Assembly (NCBI GenBank): GCA_937975525.1
Contig: CALJUJ010000597.1
Location: 1 to 5,227 of the forward strand
Direction of reading: 5' to 3'
From: an uncultured bacterium
GTDB taxonomy: Bacteria; Desulfobacterota; Binatia; HRBIN30
Length of the DNA: 5,227 nucleotides
Translations under genes and position numbers: made by a program
Shown: one piece after another, positions 1 through 5,227 of the stretch
How positions within the stretch are numbered: position 1 is the stretch's first letter
Layout: each line of letters opens with the position of its first letter
Notes under the pieces: generated by a model
What the model was told of the DNA's origin: nothing
Database searches by the model: none
The model's input: only the letters and a program-made list of their open reading frames with translations

Positions 1-1
1 C

Positions 2-244
2 GATCCCGTACGCGGCGAGAACATCGCCGCTTGCGTCGTCCCGGCGACGACGCCGGGCCCGGATGCGGCGACGCTGCGCGCCTTCTGTCGCGAGTCGCTC
101 GCGGCGTACAAGGTTCCGCGGCACGTTCTCTTCCTCGCGGACGGCGACATTCCGCGCACCGGAACCGGCAAGATCGCCAAGGGCGAGCTGCGGCAGCTCG
201 CGGCGGCACGCGTCGCGGCGACCAACGACCCGGAGGACACATGA
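2..244 (+). CDS. Acyl-CoA synthetase (AMP-forming), C-terminal fragment
   Basis: This is the 3' end of an ANL-superfamily acyl-CoA synthetase/ligase, which would activate a carboxylic acid to its CoA thioester through an acyl-adenylate. Only the last 80 residues of the small C-terminal domain are present; the gene runs off the left edge. The fragment opens with DPVRGENIAACVVP, a typical strand pair (D-x-x-x-GE-x-x-A-x-VV). It continues with AAYKVPR at residues 35-40 and PRTGTGKIAK at residues 51-60. The latter is the A10 motif, whose lysine (K57 of the fragment) contacts the adenylate in the adenylation conformation. The frame is open from base 2 to the TGA at 242-244. The stop overlaps the next ATG by 4 bases (ATGA at 241-244), so it is probably translationally coupled to the thiolase-like gene. 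The class is secure; the acid substrate cannot be told without the N-terminal domain. Confidence 0.93.
   Translation, partial: DPVRGENIAACVVPATTPGPDAATLRAFCRESLAAYKVPRHVLFLADGDIPRTGTGKIAKGELRQLAAARVAATNDPEDT
232..237 (+). promoter_or_regulatory. Ribosome binding site for the thiolase-like gene
   Basis: GGAGGA lies inside the last codons of the synthetase, three bases before the ATG at 241. It supports 241 as the start, although the frame stays open upstream to base 31. The upstream part of that frame reads as arginine-rich out-of-frame translation of the synthetase. Confidence 0.7.
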
Positions 245-1422
245 GCGCGACGATCGATGCGGACTTGTTCCGTCGAATTCAGGACCGCGTCGCGATCGTC
301 GGCATCGGTCATCTGCCGTTCGCCAAGGACATCGGTCGCCCGATCTCCGACACGGCCGTCGAAGCGATCCAGCTGGCGCTCGACGACGCCGGGCTCGAGG
401 CCGAGGACGTCGACGGCATGTGCATGTTCGAGATGGAGTCGACCCACGAGGTTTCGATCGCGCGCCGACTCGGCGTCGACGGACTGCGGTGGTGGTCGAA
501 GATCTCTTACGGCGGCGGCGCCGCCGCGGCGACGATCATGCAAGCGGCTGCCGCCATCGCGACCGGCCTGGCGTCGACCGTCGTCTGCCATCGCGCGCGC
601 AATCGCGGCTCGGCGGCGTCGCGCCCGTGGGCCAAGGAGAAGGAGATCGTCCGGGACGACAAGGCGCTGCACACGCCCTGGGGCCTCATCCGCCCAGTCG
701 ACGTGATCGGCATGTGGGCGCACCGCCACATGCACGAGTACGGAACGACCCGCGAGCATTTCGGCAACGTCGCGATCGCCGCGCGCAAGCACGCGCACGC
801 GAATCCGTACGCCATGATGCGCGGCCGGCCGCTCGACATGGAGACGTACCTGGCGGGCCGCGTCATCGGTTACCCGCTCCACCTGTACGACTGCTGTCTC
901 GAGACCGACGGCGCCCTCGCCTGCGTCGTCACGAGCGTCGAGCGCGCCCGCGACCTGCGCCAGAAGATGGCCCTCGTCCACTCGGTGGCGCAGGCCTCGG
1001 GGCCGAATCCCGTACACCTGGCCAACTACAACAACACGCCGGACATGGTGACGACGTCGGTGTTCTGTGCCGACCTGCTGTGGCGACGCTCGCAGCTGCA
1101 GCCCAAGGACATGAAGTGCGCGCAGATCTACGATGCGTTCACGCCGCTGGTGATCACCGGCCTGGAGGACTACGGCTTCTGCAAGCGCGGCGAGGGCGGG
1201 CCGTTCACCGAGGGCGGCCGCATCGAGCTCGGCGGCGAGTTGCCGGTCCTGACGTCCGGCGGCGGGCTTTCCGAGGCCTACGTCCACGGATTCAACTTGA
1301 TCCTCGAAGGGGTGCGGCAGATTCGCGGCACCTCCTACAATCAGGTTCCGGAATGCGACGCGACGCTGGTGACCGGTGCCTCTGGGGTCGCGACCAGTGC
1401 CGTGGTCCTGCGCGGGGAATGA
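241..1422 (+). CDS. Thiolase-fold lipid-transfer protein, probable Ltp2-like retro-aldolase
   Basis: A 393-residue protein of the SCP2-thiolase/nonspecific lipid-transfer family, normal length. The N-terminus has the family strand RVAIVGIGHLPFAK (residues 16-29) and ISDTAVEAIQLALDDAGL (35-52). The middle has YPLHLYDCCLETDGA (211-225), the family's P-L-x-x-x-DCC-x-x-TDGA motif. Where degradative thiolases have the nucleophilic cysteine there is SYGGGAAAA (89-97), so Claisen thiolysis is unlikely. The two histidine motifs are also changed: HDAF is YDAF (Y297) and the GHP motif is AYVHG (Y347). Known Ltp2-type steroid aldolases lack the cysteine and use active-site tyrosines, and they work bound to a DUF35 domain. 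Here a DUF35 gene follows directly with an ATGA overlap (1419-1422). I infer a cytosolic retro-aldolase or related C-C lyase acting on a beta-hydroxyacyl-CoA. A non-catalytic or different condensing role remains possible. Family assignment is near certain; reaction is moderate. Confidence 0.92.
   Translation: MSATIDADLFRRIQDRVAIVGIGHLPFAKDIGRPISDTAVEAIQLALDDAGLEAEDVDGMCMFEMESTHEVSIARRLGVDGLRWWSKISYGGGAAAATIMQAAAAIATGLASTVVCHRARNRGSAASRPWAKEKEIVRDDKALHTPWGLIRPVDVIGMWAHRHMHEYGTTREHFGNVAIAARKHAHANPYAMMRGRPLDMETYLAGRVIGYPLHLYDCCLETDGALACVVTSVERARDLRQKMALVHSVAQASGPNPVHLANYNNTPDMVTTSVFCADLLWRRSQLQPKDMKCAQIYDAFTPLVITGLEDYGFCKRGEGGPFTEGGRIELGGELPVLTSGGGLSEAYVHGFNLILEGVRQIRGTSYNQVPECDATLVTGASGVATSAVVLRGE
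1414..1418 (+). promoter_or_regulatory. GGGGA ribosome-site candidate deciding the DUF35 start
   Basis: GGGGA abuts the ATG at 1419, too close to serve it by the usual spacing, but lies six bases before a second in-frame ATG at 1425. The first ATG may be used by re-initiation from the overlapping stop. The second may be the true start, giving a protein two residues shorter. Confidence 0.4.
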
Positions 1423-1838
1423 GCATGGCGATCCATCCCGAGTTCCCTCTTCCCGACGTCGACGATCCGGTCATGCGTCCCTTTTGGGAAGGCGCCCGCC
1501 GGCACCAGCTGCTGCAGCAGCGCGACCGACTCACCGGCGCGCTGCACTGGCCGCCGAAGCCGCTCTATTGGAAGGGCGGCGAGCGTCTGGAGTGGATCGA
1601 GGTCGCGGGCCGCGGCGAAGTCTACACGTACGTGGTCGGACACGAGCCCTTTCTGCCGGCGTTCCAGGATCGCCTGCCGCACATCATGGTCGTCATTCAG
1701 CTCGACGAAGGCGCGCGCATCGTCGGCTACATGCAGAACTGTACGCCAGAGCAGATGGCCTTCGGAATGCGGGTCCGCGTCGCCTTCGAGGACTTGACCG
1801 AACGGGTGACCCTGCCGATCTGGGAACCAGACGCGTGA
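1419..1838 (+). CDS. DUF35 OB-fold acyl-CoA-associated protein with a degenerate zinc ribbon
   Basis: A 139-residue protein of the DUF35 (ChsH2 C-terminal-like) family, full length for a stand-alone member. The N-terminal helix PVMRPFWEGARRHQLL (18-32) is the family's usual opening. The next segment normally carries a CxxC...CxxC rubredoxin-like zinc site. Here it reads QRDRLTG (34-40) and PLYWKGG (48-54), so the four ligand positions are D36, T39, Y50 and G53; the only cysteine in the protein is C108. The OB-fold half is well kept: LEWIEVAGRGEVYTYVVGHEPFLPAF (58-82), HIMVVIQLDEGARIVGYM (88-105) and GMRVRVAFEDL (116-126). DUF35 proteins bind thiolase-fold partners and complete their acyl-CoA site. 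The ATGA overlap with the thiolase-like gene makes a heteromeric complex the best reading. The frame is open far upstream, but only from 1419 does it look like protein; an in-frame ATG at 1425 is an alternative start. Confidence 0.9.
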   Translation: MSMAIHPEFPLPDVDDPVMRPFWEGARRHQLLQQRDRLTGALHWPPKPLYWKGGERLEWIEVAGRGEVYTYVVGHEPFLPAFQDRLPHIMVVIQLDEGARIVGYMQNCTPEQMAFGMRVRVAFEDLTERVTLPIWEPDA

Positions 1839-1903
1839 TCCCGGCCACCCATCATCGTCGCGGTCGCGTCGCGCCGTAGCGTCGACCGGCCGTGCCCACT
1901 GCC

Positions 1904-1910
1904 GAGGGAG
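1904..1910 (+). promoter_or_regulatory. Ribosome binding site for the crotonase gene
   Basis: GAGGGAG sits five bases before the ATG at 1916. It favours that ATG over the in-frame GTG at 1892, which would add eight residues (MPTAEGDV) unlike the start of the family. Confidence 0.75.
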
Positions 1911-1915
1911 ATGTC

Positions 1916-2719
1916 ATGTCTGCATACGAAACCGTCCTCTTCGACGTCGCCGACCGTGTCGCCACGATCACGCTGAACCGCCCGGAGCGGAAGAACGCGA
2001 TGAACCAGCAGCTCAAGGACGATCTGCGGGACTGCTGGATGCGCGTGAAGGCCGATCCCGACATCTGGTGCGTGATTCTCACCGGCGCCGGCTCCGCATT
2101 CTCGAGCGGCGCCGACGTCGAATCGCTGGCGACCGACGGCTTCCGCCGTCCCGACTCCTGGCGCAAGCTCGCGATGATCGAGGGGATCGTCGAGCTGCCG
2201 ACGCCGCGACGCCTACGCGTCCACAAGCCGGTGATCACCGCCGTCAACGGCGTCACCGCGGGCTTCTCGCTCGATCTCGTCACCGAGGCCGACATTCCGA
2301 TCGCGTCCGAGAAGGCTTCGTTCGTCGACCCGCACGTCTCGATCGGCTACGTCTCCTCGCACGAGATGGTGAACATGTGTCGGCGCGTGCCGGTGGCCGT
2401 CGCACTGCGCATGGCCCTTCTCGGCAGCCGCGAGCGGATGTCGGCGCAACGCGCCTACGAGGTGGGTCTCGTCACCGAGGTCGTCGCCCACGATCAACTG
2501 ATGGACCGGGCACGGGAGCTCGCCGACATGGTCTGCAGCAACGCGCCGCTCGCCGTCTGGGGGACCAAGATGGGCATCCTCCAGGGGCTCGGGCTGCCGA
2601 TCCCGCAGGCGGAAGAGATTGCCGCGGGCTATCTGGAGATCGCCGAGCAGTCCGAGGACCACAAAGAAGGCCCGCGCTCGTTCGTCGAGAAGCGCAAGCC
2701 CGAGTGGAAAGGCCGCTGA
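1916..2719 (+). CDS. Enoyl-CoA hydratase/isomerase family protein with altered catalytic residues
   Basis: A 267-residue crotonase-fold protein, normal length for the family. Visible landmarks are VATITLNRPERKNAMN (15-30), the oxyanion-hole and CoA-binding loop FSSGADV (62-68), HKPVITAVNGVTAG (103-116), DIPIASEKASFVDPH (126-140), and a C-terminal helical part with YEVGLVTEVV (181-190). The canonical hydratase glutamates (rat E144 and E164) align with D120 in GFSLDL and H140 in DPHVSIG. The glycine before the first one is F117. An aspartate at the first site is known in dienoyl-CoA isomerases, but histidine at the second is unusual. The protein may therefore be an isomerase, a hydratase with other general acid/base groups (H149 or E150 in SSHE are nearby candidates), or another crotonase chemistry. 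The ATG at 1916 is chosen for its ribosome site. It follows the DUF35 gene after 77 bases in the same direction, so it is probably part of the same operon. Fold certain, reaction uncertain. Confidence 0.92.
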   Translation: MSAYETVLFDVADRVATITLNRPERKNAMNQQLKDDLRDCWMRVKADPDIWCVILTGAGSAFSSGADVESLATDGFRRPDSWRKLAMIEGIVELPTPRRLRVHKPVITAVNGVTAGFSLDLVTEADIPIASEKASFVDPHVSIGYVSSHEMVNMCRRVPVAVALRMALLGSRERMSAQRAYEVGLVTEVVAHDQLMDRARELADMVCSNAPLAVWGTKMGILQGLGLPIPQAEEIAAGYLEIAEQSEDHKEGPRSFVEKRKPEWKGR

Positions 2720-2726
2720 TCGGCGG

Positions 2727-2762
2727 GCGCCGCGCCCACGCCGTTTCGTTCGGGCGCGGCGC
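2727..2762 (+). repeat. Perfect 11-bp GC inverted repeat between crotonase and acyl-CoA dehydrogenase genes
   Basis: GCGCCGCGCCC (2727-2737) and GGGCGCGGCGC (2752-2762) are exact reverse complements around a 14-base loop with the window's rare T-rich patch (GTTTCGTT). In RNA this is an all-GC hairpin seven bases after the crotonase stop. No U-run follows, so it is not a textbook intrinsic terminator. It could be an attenuator, an RNA-stabilising 3' end, or a protein-binding palindrome. It ends 19 bases before the ribosome site of the next gene. Confidence 0.65.
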
Positions 2763-2781
2763 GCACTAGACTACGCGGTGC

Positions 2782-2787
2782 AAGGAG
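2782..2787 (+). promoter_or_regulatory. Ribosome binding site for the AidB-type gene
   Basis: AAGGAG, a full Shine-Dalgarno core, lies five bases before the ATG at 2793. It fixes that start against a frame that is open upstream to 2619. The upstream part overlaps the end of the crotonase gene and reads as arginine-rich nonsense. Confidence 0.8.
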
Positions 2788-2792
2788 CGCGC

Positions 2793-4451
2793 ATGTCCCA
2801 GTCCCAACTCGAGAGCCCCCTCGGAACCCACGAAGTCCGCAATCAGCCGCCGCCACTGGTGCCCTACGACCTGTACGCGACCGATCCCGCGTTGCAGGAG
2901 TCGACCGCGCGCGAGGGCGCTTCGTGGGCGGCCGATCGGCTGCAGAAGTTCGGCGCGATCGTCGGCGACCTCCCCTTCGCGTGGGGTGCGCAGGCGAATG
3001 CCCATACACCGGTGCACCGCAGCCACGATCGCTACGGCTACCGCGTGGACGAGATCGAGTTCCACCCCGCCTGGCACGAGCTGATGCGAACGTCGATCGA
3101 GAACGAGCTCCACGCGCTTCCCTGGCGCGAGCCGCGCGCCGGGGCGCACGTCGCGCGGGCGGCGATGTTCTTCCTGATGTCGCAGGCCGAAGCCGGACAC
3201 GGTTGCCCGATCTCGATGACCTATGCCGGCGTTCCGGCGCTGCGCCATTCGCCCGAGTTGGCGGCGGTCTGGGAACCGCGGCTGACGTCGTCACACTACG
3301 ACCCGCGGCAGATTCCGGCAGCGCAGAAGGCCGGCGCGATTTGCGGCATGGCGATGACCGAGAAACAGGGCGGCTCCGACGTCCGCGCCAACAGCACGCG
3401 CGCCATACCGGCGGAGAGCACCACCGGCACCTGGGCACTGACCGGCCACAAGTGGTTCTGCTCGGCGCCGCAGAGCGACGCGTTCTTGATGTTGGCGTAC
3501 ACCGACCAGGGCCTGACGTGCTTTCTCGTCCCGCGCTGGCTCGAGGATGGCACGCGCAACCGGATCTTCGTCCAACGGCTGAAGGACAAGCTCGGCAACC
3601 GCTCCAACGCCTCGAGCGAGATCGAGCTCGACGGCGCCCTGGGCTGGATGGTCGGCGCCGAAGGCCGCGGCGTGCCGACCATCATCGAGATGGTCAATCA
3701 CACCCGGCTCGACTGCGTGATCGGCTCCGCTTCGGGTATGCGTCAGGCCACCGTGCAAGCCGTGCACCACGCCCGTCACAGGGCGGCGTTCGGCAAGACC
3801 CTGATCGACCAACCGCTCATGCAGAACGTGCTCGCGGATCTCTGCCTCGAGTCGGAAGCGGCGACCCTGACGATGCTGCGCCTGGCCCGCGCCTACGACG
3901 AAGGGGCGCACGGCGAGCAGCATCGCCTCTTCCAGCGCTTGGCGACCGCGGTGATGAAGTACTGGGTTTGCAAGCGCTACCCGATGCTCGCCGCCGAAGC
4001 GATGGAATGTCTCGGCGGCTCCGGCTACGTCGAGGAAGCGTTCCTGCCCCGGCTCTATCGCGAGGCGCCGGTGAACTCGATCTGGGAGGGCTCGGGCAAC
4101 GTCATCTGTCTCGACGTCTTACGCGCGATCGGCCGCCAGCCGGAGTCGTTGCCGGTCTTCTTCGACGAGGTCGCCGACGCGTGCGCCGCGGAACCTGCCT
4201 TGGCCGGCCTGCGCGACGACATCGCCGCCGGCCTGGGCGACTTCCGCACGGCCGAGAGCGGCGCCCGACGCCTCGTCGAGAAGATGGCGATTCTGCTCGA
4301 AGCCTCCCTGGTCGTGCGGCACAGCCCCGCGGCCGTCGCCGCTGCGTTCGTAGCGACGCGCGTGCGGCGTGACACCGGGTCCGCCTTCGGCACGTTACCC
4401 GCCGGCTCCGACTGCGCCGCCATCATCGACCGCGCCCTGCCGGCCGACTGA
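2793..4451 (+). CDS. AidB-type acyl-CoA dehydrogenase (FAD)
   Basis: A 552-residue acyl-CoA dehydrogenase of the AidB subfamily (E. coli AidB is about 540). The AidB-type N-terminal segment is clear: EVRNQPPPLVPYDLY (14-28), EGASWAADRL (41-50), EFHPAWHELM (89-98). The flavin/substrate core has GMAMTEKQGGSDV (185-197), LTGHKWFCSAPQSDAFL (216-232), RLKDKLGNRSNASSEIEL (262-279), AMECLGGSGYVEE (403-415) and NSIWEGSGNVICLDVLR (428-444). E432 in WEGSGN is the expected catalytic base, so alpha,beta-dehydrogenation of an acyl-CoA with electrons passed to FAD is plausible. E. coli AidB is also a DNA-binding alkylation-response protein. Its DNA-contacting arginine in DVLR has a counterpart here (R444), but the C-terminal domain (441-552) has 16 acidic against 12 basic residues. 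That, and the acyl-CoA neighbours, favour a metabolic role. The start at 2793 has AAGGAG five bases upstream. Family assignment is strong; substrate unknown. Confidence 0.95.
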   Translation: MSQSQLESPLGTHEVRNQPPPLVPYDLYATDPALQESTAREGASWAADRLQKFGAIVGDLPFAWGAQANAHTPVHRSHDRYGYRVDEIEFHPAWHELMRTSIENELHALPWREPRAGAHVARAAMFFLMSQAEAGHGCPISMTYAGVPALRHSPELAAVWEPRLTSSHYDPRQIPAAQKAGAICGMAMTEKQGGSDVRANSTRAIPAESTTGTWALTGHKWFCSAPQSDAFLMLAYTDQGLTCFLVPRWLEDGTRNRIFVQRLKDKLGNRSNASSEIELDGALGWMVGAEGRGVPTIIEMVNHTRLDCVIGSASGMRQATVQAVHHARHRAAFGKTLIDQPLMQNVLADLCLESEAATLTMLRLARAYDEGAHGEQHRLFQRLATAVMKYWVCKRYPMLAAEAMECLGGSGYVEEAFLPRLYREAPVNSIWEGSGNVICLDVLRAIGRQPESLPVFFDEVADACAAEPALAGLRDDIAAGLGDFRTAESGARRLVEKMAILLEASLVVRHSPAAVAAAFVATRVRRDTGSAFGTLPAGSDCAAIIDRALPAD

Positions 4452-4455
4452 ACGC

Positions 4456-5227
4456 ATGTCGTCGCCGCGGCGTCGCAGCGCCAAGCGCCAATCTGCGGCA
4501 CGAGCCCTCCCGGGCCCTGTCTCGATGTGGGTCGATGGCACCGCCATCGGTCTGGTGGCGCTTCTGTTTCGCGGTCTCTACGTCGCATCGATCTGGGACC
4601 AACCGGCCTTCCACGTGCTGCAGGTCAACGCCGCACGCTACGACGCCTGGGCGCGCCTGATCCTCGCCGGGAGCGCGCCCGGGCCGCCCTTCGAGCAGGG
4701 CCCGGCCTACCCGTACTTCCTGTCGTTCGTCTACGCCCTGTTCGGTCCGGGCGCCCACGCGGTGGCCGTCGTGCAGTGCCTGATCGGTGCCGCGACCGCC
4801 GTGCTGGTCTACGCGATCGGCGTTCGCGTCCATGGCCGCTGGGGCGGCCTGACGGCGGGCCTGCTCGCCGCCGCGTATGCGCCATTCGTCTATTTCACGG
4901 CCGAGGTCTTGCCGGCCACGGTCTTCGTGTTCGCGATCGCCGCCGCACTCGCCGCGGTCACCCTTCCTTCGACGCCGGCTTGGGGCTGGGCCGGCACCGC
5001 GTGGGCCTTCGCCTACCTGCTTCGCAGCAACGCCATCCTCGCGTTGCCGTTGGTCCTGGTGCACGCCTGGCGCTGCGGGCGCGGCGCGGCAGCAACCCGT
5101 CTCGCCGTGCCCTTCGTGGTGGTCGCACTCGCCCTCTGCGCCGGCAACGTGGTCGGTGGTGGCGAGCTCGTCTGGTCGACCACCGGCGGCGGCGTCAACC
5201 TGTGGCTCGGCAACAACCCACATGCGG
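4456..5227 (+). CDS. GT-C (PMT/ArnT-like, GT39-type) membrane glycosyltransferase, N-terminal part
   Basis: The first 257 residues of a polytopic membrane protein that runs off the right edge. A basic N-terminus (RRRSAKRQ, 5-12) precedes the first membrane helix (about 27-46), consistent with a cytoplasmic N-terminus. The next loop carries acidic residues D48 and D63 in NAARYDAWARLILAG; GT-C enzymes keep a catalytic aspartate in this first external loop. FEQGPAYPYFLSFVYALFGPG (79-99) is the family's gPlYPyfL signature. Further hydrophobic stretches lie near 103-123, 130-148, 150-169, 192-204 and 215-232, and GGGVNLWLGNNPHA (244-257) matches the sGGxNxxxGNNP motif of bacterial PMT-like proteins. 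Such enzymes transfer sugars from polyprenyl-phosphate donors to lipid or protein on the outer side of the membrane. The start at 4456 lies four bases after the previous stop, with no clear ribosome site. An in-frame ATG at 4525 would remove 23 residues and the basic tail. Family likely; acceptor unknown. Confidence 0.85.
   Translation, partial: MSSPRRRSAKRQSAARALPGPVSMWVDGTAIGLVALLFRGLYVASIWDQPAFHVLQVNAARYDAWARLILAGSAPGPPFEQGPAYPYFLSFVYALFGPGAHAVAVVQCLIGAATAVLVYAIGVRVHGRWGGLTAGLLAAAYAPFVYFTAEVLPATVFVFAIAAALAAVTLPSTPAWGWAGTAWAFAYLLRSNAILALPLVLVHAWRCGRGAAATRLAVPFVVVALALCAGNVVGGGELVWSTTGGGVNLWLGNNPHA

Noticed and set aside
63..1838. Long + strand open frame spanning the thiolase-like gene and ending with the DUF35 protein
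   Set aside because: Upstream of 1419 its translation is arginine/histidine-rich, low-complexity out-of-frame reading of the thiolase-like gene; only the final 139 residues match a protein family. It is a GC-content artefact, not a fusion.
1861..1888. Possible hairpin in the gap before the crotonase gene (CGGTCG paired with CGACCG)
   Set aside because: Only six perfect pairs with a 16-base loop and no T-run; such pairings are common by chance at this GC content. The rest of this 77-base gap shows nothing beyond the ribosome site.
2744..2772. Promoter-like TTTCGT and TAGACT spaced by 17 bases before the AidB-type gene
   Set aside because: The -35 candidate matches the consensus at only two positions and overlaps the inverted repeat; the -10 match is four of six. 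Too weak to claim.
2629..3438. 269-residue antisense open frame across the crotonase/dehydrogenase junction
   Set aside because: Arginine/serine/proline-rich with no recognisable domain, and it covers two well-supported genes and their ribosome site.
4423..5223. 266-residue antisense open frame opposite the glycosyltransferase
   Set aside because: Its composition (G, R, D, E and Q runs without hydrophobic core or motifs) is typical of antisense reading of GC-rich DNA. The + strand frame carries clear membrane helices and GT-C motifs.
1..5227. Mobile elements, CRISPR arrays, tRNA or rRNA genes
   Set aside because: No direct-repeat arrays, transposase motifs, terminal repeats or RNA-gene signatures were seen; the window is filled by six ordinary coding regions on one strand.

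Overview
The window is dense, GC-rich bacterial DNA (roughly two-thirds G+C by eye). All six genes lie on the + strand, and no gap is longer than 77 bases. The codon style (strong G/C third positions, short ATGA overlaps, AGGAG-type ribosome sites) and the gene mix fit a free-living soil, sediment or marine bacterium. Possible homes are a high-GC proteobacterium, a myxococcal or other former deltaproteobacterial lineage, or a Binatia-like lineage. Nothing in the sequence fixes the phylum.

Layout: (1) bases 2-244, the last 80 residues of an acyl-CoA synthetase; (2) 241-1422, a thiolase-fold protein of the SCP2/lipid-transfer type that lacks the thiolase nucleophile and carries tyrosines where thiolases have catalytic histidines, as in Ltp2-type steroid side-chain aldolases; (3) 1419-1838, a small DUF35 OB-fold protein, the usual partner of such thiolase-like proteins, in which all four zinc cysteines are gone; (4) 1916-2719, a crotonase-fold enoyl-CoA hydratase/isomerase relative with both canonical catalytic glutamates replaced; (5) 2793-4451, an AidB-type acyl-CoA dehydrogenase with intact active-site motifs; (6) 4456 to the right edge, the first 257 residues of a multi-spanning GT-C (PMT/ArnT-like) glycosyltransferase, cut by the window.

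Genes 1-3 are joined by two successive 4-base ATGA overlaps. Genes 4 and 5 follow after 77 and 73 bases, each with a good Shine-Dalgarno. Gene 6 starts 4 bases after gene 5. No promoter is obvious, so the whole set is probably transcribed from upstream of the window. A perfect 11-bp GC inverted repeat lies between genes 4 and 5.

Working model (inference): an organic acid is activated to its CoA thioester, dehydrogenated by the AidB-type enzyme, hydrated or isomerised by the crotonase, and cleaved by a retro-aldol step by the thiolase-fold/DUF35 pair. This would be a side-chain-shortening cycle for a branched, steroid-like, isoprenoid or aromatic acid. The substrate cannot be read from the sequence. 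The terminal glycosyltransferase is probably functionally separate.
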